64,000 nt of DNA from CAMFLJ01 sp963702555 (lineage in GTDB: Bacteria > Actinomycetota > Acidimicrobiia > Acidimicrobiales > Acidimicrobilacustridaceae): contig CAVPCW010000006.1 in the NCBI GenBank assembly GCA_963702555.1, positions 496,001 to 560,000 of the forward strand. The letters are read 5' to 3'. The notes under the pieces were generated by a model. It was not told the origin of the DNA. It did not search any database and was given only the letters and a program-made list of their open reading frames with translations. Both the position numbers and the translations under genes were made by a program. Positions 43,464-53,453 of this stretch are shown here, piece after piece (the first letter of the stretch is position 1; every line of letters begins with the position of its first letter).

Positions 43464-44579
43464 ATGAACTTCGCCTTTTCCGAGGAGCAGGAAGAGCTCC
43501 GCAACATCGTCCGCCAGTTCCTCGAGGCCAAGAGCCCCGAGTCCGCCGTCCGCGAGCAGATGGACACCGAGCGGGGCTTCGACCCCGAGGTGTGGTCGCA
43601 GATGGCCGAGCAGCTCGGCCTCCAGAGCCTGATCATCCCCGAGGAGTTCGGTGGCCAGGGCTACGGCTACGTCGAGCTGATCGTGGTGCTCGAGGAGATG
43701 GGCCGCGCCCTGCTGTGCGCCCCGTTCTTCTCCACCGTGGTGCTCGCCACCAACACCCTGCTCGTCGCCGACGACGCCGCCGCCAACGCCGCCATCCTCC
43801 CGGGCATCGCCTCCGGCGAGACCATCGCCACCCTCGCCATCACCGAGCCCAACGGCAAGTGGGACGAGAGCGGCATCGAGGCCACCGCCGCCAACGAGGG
43901 CGGCACCTGGAAGCTCAGCGGCACCAAGTCCTACGTGATCGACGGCGCCACCGCCGACGTCATCATCGTGGCGGCCCGCACCTCGGCCGGCATCAGCCTG
44001 TTCTCGGTCGCCGGTGACGCCGCCGGCCTCACCCGCACGCCGCTGTCGACCATGGACCAGACCCGCAAGCAGGCCAAGCTCGACCTGGCCGGTGTCGAGG
44101 GCACGCTCATCGGCACCGACGGCGCCGGCTGGGACACCCTCTCCACCGTCCTCGACCTCGCTGCCGTCGGCCTCGCCGCCGAGCAGGTCGGTGGCGCCCA
44201 GTGGTGCCTCGAGACCGCGGTGCAGTACGCCAAGGACCGCGTGCAGTTCGGTCGCCCGATCGGCTCGTTCCAGGCCATCAAGCACAAGTGCGCCGACATG
44301 CTGCTCGAGGTCGAGTCGGCCAAGTCCGCCGCGTACTACGCCGGCTGGTGCGCCTCCGAGCGCAACGACGAGCTCCCCGCCGTGGCCTCGCTGGCCAAGG
44401 CCTACTGCTCCGACGCCTACTTCCACGCCTCCGCCGAGAACATCCAGATCCACGGTGGCATCGGCTTCACCTGGGAGCACCCGGCGCACCTGTACTTCAA
44501 GCGGGCCAAGTCGTCCGAGCTGCTGTTCGGCGATCCGAGCTACCACCGTGAGCTCCTCGCCCAGCGCATCGGCATCTAG
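43464..44579 (+). CDS. Acyl-CoA dehydrogenase (FadE-like)
   Basis: This 371-residue flavoprotein has a short N-terminal helical domain (SEEQEELRNIVRQFLEAKSP), then LGLQSLIIPEEFGGQGYGYV, the FAD/substrate block LAITEPNGKWDESGIEA, and the C-terminal domain with DRVQFGRPIGSFQAIKHKCA, then DMLLEVESAKSAAYYAGW and IQIHGGIGFTWEHPAHLYFK. It matches actinobacterial FadE proteins that work on branched, cyclic or sterol side-chain CoA esters, often as heteromers; no partner subunit is adjacent. It is shorter than the methylsuccinyl-CoA dehydrogenase-like protein at 8.6 kb. Confidence 0.85.
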   Translation: MNFAFSEEQEELRNIVRQFLEAKSPESAVREQMDTERGFDPEVWSQMAEQLGLQSLIIPEEFGGQGYGYVELIVVLEEMGRALLCAPFFSTVVLATNTLLVADDAAANAAILPGIASGETIATLAITEPNGKWDESGIEATAANEGGTWKLSGTKSYVIDGATADVIIVAARTSAGISLFSVAGDAAGLTRTPLSTMDQTRKQAKLDLAGVEGTLIGTDGAGWDTLSTVLDLAAVGLAAEQVGGAQWCLETAVQYAKDRVQFGRPIGSFQAIKHKCADMLLEVESAKSAAYYAGWCASERNDELPAVASLAKAYCSDAYFHASAENIQIHGGIGFTWEHPAHLYFKRAKSSELLFGDPSYHRELLAQRIGI

Positions 44580-44609
44580 TCCGACGTTGGTTTCCCTGAC
44601 GGGACGGCC

Positions 44610-45085
44610 GTGATCGTCTTCATCGTCATCACGGCCGTCCTCGTCGTGGCCCTCGCCCTCGTGGCGGTGGGCCGTGTGACGTGGCGGCTCGAGGCCCAGG
44701 CCCCGCCGTCGGTCTACGCGGTCGACGAGGCCGTCGAGTTCGTGGCCGACCGGCTGCCCGACGAGGTGACCGCGCAGCTCAGCTTCGACGACGTGCGCGA
44801 GATCCTGCAGTGGCACATCGAGTACCTCGCCGACCGCGGGGTCGCGGTGGGGAAGGGCGACGACCGGCTGGTGGCCGGCCCGCTCGTGGCGGCCGAGGAC
44901 GACGCCCTCGCCTACGTGCTCGGCAAGGCCGCCGACGCCGACATCGAGGTCGACGACGTGTGGGTCGTGCAGGTGCTCGACGCCAACGAGGAGTACCTCG
45001 AGGCGATCGGTGCCATCGGCCCGGTGATCGCCCCCGTCGACGACACCGGGGCCGGGGCGGGACCGATCCCGACCCGCAGCCGTAG
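44610..45085 (+). CDS. Membrane-anchored conserved actinobacterial protein
   Basis: The protein has one N-terminal membrane helix (IVFIVITAVLVVALALVAVG) and a cytoplasmic or external domain of about 120 residues: YAVDEAVEFVADRLPDEVTA, DVREILQWHIEYLADRGVAV, VLGKAADADIEVDDVWVVQV and EEYLEAIGAIGPVI. I recognise it as a conserved actinobacterial protein without known function. As sequenced, the frame does not stop until 45638, but the sequence after about residue 155 changes character and covers an RNA element with a terminator; a stop at 45083-45085, one frame away (TDPDPQP end), is the likely natural end. Treat the 3' boundary as uncertain. Confidence 0.6.
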
Positions 45086-45168
45086 CAATCCGTTCACGAA
45101 AACCTCCACCACGCGACCACCCGGGTTTGGCACACTGGGCGGACCAAGGAAAGGAGGTGGTCCACAAG

Positions 45169-45213
45169 ATGAACGATGGTTGTTGTGGGACCTTGGAGGT
45201 GGCTGGCCGCTAG
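45169..45213 (+). CDS. 14-residue peptide MNDGCCGTLEVAGR
   Basis: ATG is preceded at optimal distance by GAAAGGAGGTGGTCC, which is complementary to nearly the whole 3' end of 16S rRNA apart from one base. The ORF ends in TAG after 14 codons and has a Cys-Cys pair at codons 5-6. Its last codons cover the left arm of an RNA stem that competes with a second stem, so ribosome position could switch the fold. It may be a regulatory leader peptide or simply a small protein; no homologue is recognised. Confidence 0.5.
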   Translation: MNDGCCGTLEVAGR

Positions 45214-45343
45214 CGCGGCAAGCTGGGCCGGCTGGTGAATCCAAACCAGCCACCGCCGACAACGACGGCCGGAACTGGTCCCGTCCGGTGAACCCTCTCG
45301 GGGGAGAAACGTCGCCTCGGTTTCTTGTTCAGCACTCTTCTGT

Positions 45344-45384
45344 GAAGGGGAGGTCCACTCCGGTGGGCCTCCCCTTCTCTTTTC
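45344..45384 (+). terminator. Rho-independent terminator with T tract
   Basis: Arms 45344-45358 and 45363-45377 pair over 15 positions (one G-U) with a four-base loop TCCG, followed by TCTCTTTT. It is the only hairpin in the window with a clear T tract, and marks the end of the structured RNA. Confidence 0.85.
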
Positions 45385-45419
45385 CTTCAGCGCAGCGCGT
45401 GCGTCCTACGATGGCCGTC

Positions 45420-45638
45420 ATGCAACGCCCGACGAAGTTCGAGCACCACCGCTGGGTGGGCGACAAGCGAAGCCAGGTCGTGTACGACGTCGACAACATC
45501 GACGATCCCTCGATCATCGAGGAGCTCATGGCGGCCGAGACCTACCTCGGGTTCGGCCCCGACGAGCTGAAGGAGGCTCGCAACCGCGGCTACAAGCCCT
45601 ACAAGGGCAACGGCAGCGGGGTCGAGACGGGGGAGTAG
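45420..45638 (+). CDS. Small conserved hypothetical protein
   Basis: This 72-residue basic protein reads RPTKFEHHRWVGDKRSQVVY, DVDNIDDPSIIEELMAAETY and FGPDELKEARNRGYKPYKGN. The pattern 'FEHHR.vGdKr.qvvyD' and 'FgPDtL.EArNRGY' is one I associate with conserved actinobacterial hypothetical proteins; no function is known. TACGAT followed by seven bases and this ATG suggests leaderless expression; an ATG three codons upstream overlaps that -10 box and is unlikely. The alpha/beta hydrolase follows after six bases. Confidence 0.62.
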   Translation: MQRPTKFEHHRWVGDKRSQVVYDVDNIDDPSIIEELMAAETYLGFGPDELKEARNRGYKPYKGNGSGVETGE

Positions 45639-45644
45639 ATCCCC

Positions 45645-46421
45645 GTGGAGAAGCTGTTCACCTCATCGGGGGGCGTGGAGATCGCCGGGCACCTGGCCCG
45701 GCCCCGCATCGCGCCCGGCACCTACGTGCCCGCCCTGGTGATCTCTCACGGCTTCCCCCACCTCAAGCAGGGCGGCAAGCTCTCCGCCAAGTCGTTCCCT
45801 GAGCTGGCCGAGCGCATCGCCACCGAGATGGGCTGGATCGTGCTCGTCTACACGTTCCGGGGCTGTGGCGAGTCCGGCGGCGACTTCTCGCTGCTCGGTT
45901 GGCGTGACGACCTGCTCGCCGCCGCCGGGTTCCTCCGTCAGACCGACGGGGTGAGGGGCGTGTGGTGCGCCGGGTTCGGCACCGGGGGCGCGCTGTCGCT
46001 GTGTGCGGCGGGCATCGACACCGGGATCCGCGGCGTCGCCACGATCGGCGCGCCGGCCGACTTCGACGACTGGGCCAACCATCCCCGGCGGCTGCTCCAG
46101 CACGCCCGGGAGACGGGCATCATCCGCTCGGCGGCCTACCCGCCGGCGTTCGACCCGTGGGCTCGCGAGATCCGTGAGGTGCGGGCAGTGGCGGCCATCT
46201 CGGAGCTGCGGCCCCGGCCCCTGCTGGTGATGCACGGCTCCGACGACGAGGTCGTCCCGGTGTTCGACGCCCGGGTGCTGGCCGACGAGCACGGCGACGC
46301 CGACCTGCGCATCATCGAGGGCGGTGGCCACCAGCTGCGCCACGACCCCCGGGCCATCGCCGTGCTGCTCGGCTGGCTCGACCGCCAGCGCACGCTCACC
46401 GCCTCGGAGCGCACCGGCTGA
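45645..46421 (+). CDS. Alpha/beta hydrolase-like protein lacking the nucleophile
   Basis: This 258-residue protein of the serine aminopeptidase-like alpha/beta fold starts at GTG. LVISHGFPHLKQGG is the oxyanion-hole strand, VYTFRGCGESGGDFS follows, and the nucleophile elbow reads CAGFGTGGALSLC, with Gly at the Ser position. The acid loop MHGSDDEVVPVFDA and the His loop EGGGHQLRHDP are intact. With no Ser, Cys or Asp nucleophile, normal hydrolysis is doubtful; a non-catalytic or altered activity is inferred. It forms a likely operon with the small protein upstream. Confidence 0.75.
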   Translation: MEKLFTSSGGVEIAGHLARPRIAPGTYVPALVISHGFPHLKQGGKLSAKSFPELAERIATEMGWIVLVYTFRGCGESGGDFSLLGWRDDLLAAAGFLRQTDGVRGVWCAGFGTGGALSLCAAGIDTGIRGVATIGAPADFDDWANHPRRLLQHARETGIIRSAAYPPAFDPWAREIREVRAVAAISELRPRPLLVMHGSDDEVVPVFDARVLADEHGDADLRIIEGGGHQLRHDPRAIAVLLGWLDRQRTLTASERTG

Positions 46422-46429
46422 CCCAAGCC

Positions 46430-46459
46430 GCCTGACGACCGCCGTGAAGGTGGTCAGGC
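46430..46459. terminator. Inverted repeat at a convergent junction
   Basis: GCCTGACGACC (46430-46440) pairs with GGTGGTCAGGC (46449-46459) with one mismatch over an eight-base loop, between the converging alpha/beta hydrolase and VOC genes. Confidence 0.5.
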
Positions 46460-46936
46460 CGAGCCGGGGCCGCGCCAGAGCTCGACGCTGCTGGTGAGGC
46501 CGGCCGGCAGCTCGATCAGCTCGATCGGGGTGCCGTCGGGGTCGGCGACGAAGAACATGCGCACGCCGCCGATGTCGACCGGCTCCTGCTGCGGCCTCTG
46601 ACCGAGGGCCAGCGCCTGCTGGTACACGGCGTCGAGGTCGTCGCAGCGGAACGAGATGTTCGTGTAGCCGATGCGGGAGCCCGGTCGGCCCGTTTGCTGG
46701 TCGCCGAGGGCCAGCAGCTCGACCACCGCCCCGCCGATGAGCCCGCCGACCATCCGGCCCTTGGCGCCCGAGCGGCCGGTGACCGACTCCATCGACGGCC
46801 CCTCCAGCTCGACGTCGAACACCACGTCCATCCCCATGACATCGCGGTAGAACGCGATCGAGCGCTCCATGTCGGTCACGCCGATGCACACGTGCGAGAA
46901 CCCGCCGATGTCCAGCGGTGCCTGTCCGTCCCCCAT
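46454..46936 (-). CDS. VOC-family (glyoxalase/bleomycin resistance-like) protein
   Basis: This 160-residue protein with two beta-alpha-beta-beta-beta units starts FSHVCIGVTDMERSIAFYRD, has IGYTNISFRCDDLDAVYQQA in the second unit and VRMFFVADPDGTPIELIELP at the end. His in FSHV, Glu in AVVELLAL and Glu in IELIEL are candidate metal ligands, as in glyoxalase I and extradiol dioxygenases. The substrate cannot be told. The ATG at 46936 was taken because the domain begins a few residues later. Confidence 0.82.
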   Translation of the reverse strand: MGDGQAPLDIGGFSHVCIGVTDMERSIAFYRDVMGMDVVFDVELEGPSMESVTGRSGAKGRMVGGLIGGAVVELLALGDQQTGRPGSRIGYTNISFRCDDLDAVYQQALALGQRPQQEPVDIGGVRMFFVADPDGTPIELIELPAGLTSSVELWRGPGSA

Positions 46937-46976
46937 GACGCCCCCCTCGGGCTCGGTTGTGGTGCAGCTGAAGCTG

Positions 46977-47573
46977 TCAGGCCTTCGCCGGGGCGTCGGC
47001 CTTCGACTTCTTTGCCGCCTTCTGGGCCTTCTTGAACTCACGGACCTTCAGCAGGGCCTCGGGGGAGGCCACGTCGGCGACGGAGCGGGGGACGTCGTCG
47101 GAGAACGGTGCGGCGGCGGCTTCCCAGCCGGCCGGCTTCTTGCCCAGGCGCTTGGCCAGGATGGCCAGGAAGATCTTGGCCTTCTCCTCGCCGTAGCCGG
47201 GGAGCTCGCGCAGGCGGCGGTAGAGCTCGTCGCCCGAGCGCACGCCCCGCCAGACCTTGCCGGCATCGCCGTCGTAGTTGTCGACGAGGAACTGGCACAG
47301 CTCGTGGGTGCGGCGGGCCATCACCGCGGGGTAGCGGTGGAGGGCCGGCTTGGCGCAGAAGACCTCGACCACGGCGTCCTCGCCCATGGCGGCGATGGCG
47401 CCGGCGTCGAGCTCACCGCCGAGGCGGTCCTTCAGCGACCAGGGCCCCTTGAACGCCCACTCCATCGGCACCTGCTGGTCGAGCAGCATGCCGATGAGCA
47501 GCGCCAGGGGGTCGGTGACGAGGAGCTCGTCGGCCTCGGGCAGGCCGGTGATCGGGATGGAGGGCTTCGCCAT
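46977..47573 (-). CDS. HhH-GPD base excision repair family protein
   Basis: This 198-residue protein shows DPLALLIGMLLDQQVPMEWA near residue 22, a block found in small actinobacterial HhH-GPD proteins, and the hairpin RELPGYGEEKAKIFLAILAK near residue 125. There is no Fe-S cluster motif. The C-terminal tail is Lys/Ala-rich (KVREFKKAQKAAKKSKADAP), suitable for DNA contact. The catalytic residue cannot be fixed by eye. It follows the VOC gene upstream on the same strand by 40 bases. Confidence 0.78.
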   Translation of the reverse strand: MAKPSIPITGLPEADELLVTDPLALLIGMLLDQQVPMEWAFKGPWSLKDRLGGELDAGAIAAMGEDAVVEVFCAKPALHRYPAVMARRTHELCQFLVDNYDGDAGKVWRGVRSGDELYRRLRELPGYGEEKAKIFLAILAKRLGKKPAGWEAAAAPFSDDVPRSVADVASPEALLKVREFKKAQKAAKKSKADAPAKA

Positions 47574-47587
47574 GGCGGCCAACCTAC

Positions 47588-50303
47588 CTAGCGGGTGATG
47601 GGGTCGGCGGCCTCGGCGTCGATCTCGTGGGCCTTGATGGCGTCGTGCACCACCGACCCGTCGACCTGGCCGTCGGCGGCCAGCGCCGACAGCACCGCCA
47701 CCTCGACGTGGGCGGCGTCGGTCTCGAAGAACCGGCGCAGCGCCTCGCGGGTGTCGGAGCGGCCGAAGCCGTCGGTGCCGAGGGGCACGAACCGCTTGGG
47801 CACGAACCGGGCGACCTGGTCGGGCACCGACTTCATGAAGTCGGTGACGGCCACGATCGGGCCCGGCGCCGACATCAGCTTCTCGGTGACCTGCGCGGTG
47901 CGGGGCTCCTCGAGCGGGTGGAGCCGGTTCCAGCGCTCGACGGCGAGGGCGTCCTCGCGCAGCGCCTTGTACGACGTGGCGCTCCACAGCTCGACGCCGA
48001 TGCCGCGCTCGGCCAGCGCCGCCTGCGCCTCACGGGCGGCCTTCTGGGCGGTGCCCGAGAACACGACCGTGGCCTTGGCCTCGGTGCCCTCCGGTGCGCC
48101 CGCCCAGCGGTAGAGCCCGCTGACGATCTCGTCGGTGGAGAGGCCCTCGGGGCGGGCCGGCATCTCGTAGTTCTCGTTGTACGCGGTCAGGTAGTAGAAG
48201 GCGCCGTCGCCGTTGAGCGACGTGCCGCCCGGCCCGCCGTACATCTGGTGCAGGCCGTGCTCGACGATGGCGGCCAGCTCGTAGGCGAAGGCCGGGTCGT
48301 AGGCCTTCACCGTCGGCACCGTGGAGGCCAGCACGAGGCTGTGGCCGTCCTGGTGCTGCAGGCCCTCGCCGAGCAGCGTGGTGCGCCCGGCCGTGGCGGC
48401 GATCAGGAAGCCCTTGGCCTGCGCGTCGGCCGCGGCCCAGATGAGGTCGCCGACGCGCTGGAAGCCGAACATCGAATAGAAGATGAAGAACGGCACCATC
48501 GGCACGCCACGGGTGGCGTAGCTCGTGCCGGCGGCGGTGAAGCTGGCCATGGCGCCGGCCTCGGTGATGCCCTCCTCGAGGATCTGGCCGTCCTTGCCCT
48601 CCGTGTAGGAGAGCAGCAGCGAGGCATCGACCGGCTCGTAGAGCTGGCCGTGGGCGGCGTAGATCTTCAGCTCCCGGAAGAGCGCGTCCATGCCGAAGGT
48701 ACGGGCCTCGTCGGGGATGATCGGCACCACCCGGGGGCCGAACTCCGGGGCCCGCGCCAGGCCGCGCAGCATCCGGGTGAAGGCCATGGTCGTGGAGACG
48801 GCCTGGCCACCCGAGCCGGCGGCGAACTCCTCGAACACGGCGGGCTCGGGCAGGGTGAGCGGCCGGCGCACCTCGGTGGTGCGGCGGGGCATCACGCCGT
48901 CGAGCGCCCGGCGCCGGTCCATCAGGTAGCGGTACTCGGGCGAGTCGACGTCGGCGGCGGTAGTACGGCGGGTCCTCGCCGTCGAACACCGAGTCGGGGA
49001 TCTCGTCGTCGAGGTGCAGGCGCCGGCGGAGGTCCTTCAGCTGCTCGAGGTTGAGCTTCTTGATCTGGTGGGTGGCGTTGCGGCCCTCGACCGCCGAGCC
49101 GAGCGCCCAGCCCTTCACCGTCTTGGCCAGGATCACCGTGGGGGTGCCCCGGTTCTCCGACGCGGCCTTGTAGGCGGCGTAGATCTTCTTGTAGTCGTGC
49201 CCGCCTCGGGGCAGGGCCCGGAGCTGGTCGTCGCTCAGGTGCTCGACCAGCTTGCGCAGGCGGGGGTCGGGCCCGAAGAAGTGCTCGCGGATGTAGGCGC
49301 CCGACTCGACCGCGTAGCGCTGCCACTCGCCGTCGAGGGTGGAGTTCATCTTGGCCAGCAGGACGCCGTCGACGTCGCGGGCGAGCAGGTCGTCCCAGCC
49401 CTCGCCCCAGATCAGCTTGATGACGTTCCAGCCGGCGCCACGGAAGACGCCCTCGAGCTCCTGGATGATCTTGCCGTTGCCGCGCACCGGGCCGTCGAGG
49501 CGCTGGAGGTTGCAGTTCACGACCCACACGAGGTTGTCGAGCTGCTCGCGGCCGGCGAGCGAGATCGAGCCGAGGGTCTCGGGCTCGTCGGTCTCGCCGT
49601 CGCCGAGGAAGCACCACACCTTGGAGTCGCTGGTGTCGTCGATGCGGCGGTTGTCGAGGTAGCGGCAGAAGCGGGCCTGGTAGATCGAGTTGAGCGGGCC
49701 GAGGCCCATCGACACCGTGGGGAACTCCCAGAAGTCGGGCATCAGCCACGGGTGCGGGTAGCTCGAGAGGCCACCGCCGCCGATCTCGCGACGGAAGTTG
49801 TCGAGGTGGCTCTCGTCGAGGCGGCGCTCGAGGAACGCACGGGCGTAGATGCCTGGCGCGGCGTGGCCCTGGAAGTAGACGTGGTCGCCGGCGAGGCCGT
49901 CGTCCTTGCCCCGGAAGAAGTGGTTGAAGCCGACCTCGTAGAGCATCGCCGACGAGGCGAACGACGAGAGGTGGCCGCCGATGCCGTCGGCCTGCTTGTT
50001 GGCGTAGACGACCATCACGGCCGCGTTCCAGCGCATGAGGCGCCGGATGCGCTTCTCCATCGCCTCGTCACCCGGGAACCAGGGCTGCTCCTCGCGGGGG
50101 ATGGTGTTGACGTAGGGCGTCTGCACCTCGGCCGGCGTGCCGACCTGGAGCTCACGGGCCCGCTCGGTGAGGCGGGACACGAGGTACCGCGCCCGCATCT
50201 TCCCGCGGGAGTCGACCACTGCGTCGAGCGAGTCGAGCCACTCCGCCGTCTCGCCCGGGTCGGAGTCCGGGATCTGGCTGACGAACTGGTCGATGCTCGA
50301 CAT
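47588..50303 (-). CDS. aceE: Pyruvate dehydrogenase E1 component, homodimeric (one frameshift)
   Basis: This thiamine-diphosphate enzyme decarboxylates pyruvate and passes the acetyl group to E2. N-terminal blocks PYVNTIPREEQPWFPGDEAM, NAAVMVVYANKQADGIGGHL, FFRGKDDGLAGDHVYFQGHA and FLGDGETDEPETLGSISLAG (GDGE...N ThDP motif) are clear; the C-terminal half has IIPDEARTFGMDALFRELKI, EGITEAGAMASFTAAGTSYA and TDGFGRSDTREALRRFF. The frame breaks near 48958, between ...DPPYYR and DSPEYRYLMDRR. The reconstructed length, about 905 residues, matches AceE. Actinobacteria commonly have this type. An essential enzyme with a single shift points to read error. Confidence 0.93.
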
Positions 50304-50468
50304 CGGGTGCCTCTCGCTTCTGCGTGTCGCGTCTGTGTTGTCGTGTCGGTGCGTGGTCCCCGACGACCATGATGCCGTGACCGGCCCGGTTACCGGCGGG
50401 TACGACGGTGAACAGTCCGTGACCTGGTGCCAACCGGCGTGCTCTCCGACCTGTGACACGCTGAGAAG

Positions 50469-51559
50469 GTGACGACGGTGGCCTACACAGACGGTGCGTG
50501 CAGCGGGAACCCCGGCCCCGGCGGTTGGGCCTGGGCCGTGCCCGGCGGGGCGTTCGCCTCGGGGTGCGAGGGGCACACCACCAACCAGCGCATGGAGATC
50601 TCGGCCGCCTTCGAGGCGGTGAAGGCCCTGCCCGGCCCCCTCGAGATCGTGAGCGACTCGACCTACGTCGTGAACTGCTTCCGCGACCGCTGGCACGAGG
50701 GCTGGATCAAGCGGGGCTGGCTCAACTCGCAGAAGAAGCCGGTGGCCAACCGCGACCTGTGGGAGCCGTTCGTCGAGCTCGTGCTGGCCCGCGGCGACGT
50801 CACCTTCCGCTGGGTGAAGGGCCACGCCGGGGACCCGATGAACGACACCGTCGACCGCCTGGCGGTGGAGGCGGCGAAGACCCAGCGGGGCCGCTCCGGC
50901 GACGAGCCCCCCACCGAGCTCGGCCCCGAGGACGACTTCGGCACCGAGGCGGGCACCATCCCGGTCGCCCCCGGACCTGCCCTCGGCACGCTCTCGGCCG
51001 AGACCCAGGAGGCCTTCCGGACCCAGGTGGTCGAGGTCTCCACCGCCCCCGGCCGCCCCTACGCCGGGCGGGCGCTGCTGATCGTCGGCCACCGGCCCCC
51101 GGTGGTCGACCCCGAGAACGACCCGGAGGGCACGGGCGAGCTGCTCGACTCCCTCGTCGGTGAGCTGCTGGCCGCCGAGGCCGAGCACCCCGACCTGGTG
51201 GTGGTCACGGGTCTGCGCCAGGGCGCCGAGCAGCTGGCCGCCGAGGCCGCCGTCGGCGCGGGGATGCCCTACGTCGTGGTGCTGCCCTGGCCCGACCCGG
51301 CGTCGGGGTGGCCCGAAGAGGCGCGCGAGCGGTTCATGGAGCTGGCCGAGGAGTCCGACCAGATGGTGCTGCTCCAGCCCGACGTGCCCGACTCCCGCCA
51401 GGGCCAGCACGCCGCCATGGCCCGCCGCGACGACTGGCTGGCCCGCAACGTCGACGCCGCCATCGTCGTGTGGGACGGCGCCGACGAGGCCGTCGGCCGC
51501 ACCCACCGCACCCTCGTCGACCACCTCGGCCCCGAGGCCGTCCGGGTCGTGAAGCCGGC

Positions 51560-51563
<4 letters not shown>
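50469..51563 (+). CDS. Ribonuclease HI fused to a SLOG (YpsA/DUF1273-like) domain
   Basis: This 364-residue protein has RNase HI at residues 1-140: YTDGACSGNPGPGGW with Asp8, RMEISA with Glu43, VSDSTYVVN with Asp63 and VKGHAGDPMNDTVDRLA with His119 and Asp129, so the active site is complete. After an acidic linker, residues about 200-362 form a Rossmann-like SLOG domain: RALLIVGHRPP, PDLVVVTGLRQGAEQLAAEA, MPYVVVLPWPDPASGWPEEA and NVDAAIVVWDG. SLOG domains bind or process nucleotide-like ligands. RNase HI removes RNA from RNA-DNA hybrids. The GTG start is divergent from aceE, and hyuA overlaps its stop. Confidence 0.85.

Positions 51564-53449
<1,886 letters not shown>

Positions 53450-53453
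<4 letters not shown>

Larger units (their letters stand above)
45141..45385 (+). ncRNA. Structured RNA with embedded short ORF and intrinsic terminator
   Basis: This stretch is coloured differently from its coding neighbours and is full of pairing. GGACCA (45141-45146) pairs with TGGTCC (45158-45163), holding a very strong Shine-Dalgarno AAGGAAAGGAGG in its loop. A 14-codon ORF follows. GGTGGCTGG (45198-45206) and GGCTGGT (45230-45236) compete for the same partner ACCAGCCACC (45245-45254), an arrangement typical of attenuators. The element ends in a T-tracted terminator. I cannot assign it to a known RNA family, and the promoter is not clear. Confidence 0.5.

Noticed and set aside
45151..45165. 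A piece of rRNA or tmRNA suggested by AAGGAGGTGGTCC
   Set aside because: It is the complement of the 16S 3' end, i.e. a Shine-Dalgarno sequence; no tRNA-like domain, tag frame or further rRNA match is present.
44610..45638. A single 342-residue protein from one uninterrupted frame
   Set aside because: The middle third covers a T-tracted terminator and a hairpin-rich stretch with unlike composition, and the ends match two separate conserved proteins; the open frame is probably accidental or due to one indel.
48030..51524. A 1164-codon minus-strand frame running across the aceE start into the RNase HI region
   Set aside because: Only the part from 50303 downward matches AceE, and only as far as the frameshift near 48958; the rest is shadow sequence opposite RNase HI and in the wrong frame of aceE.
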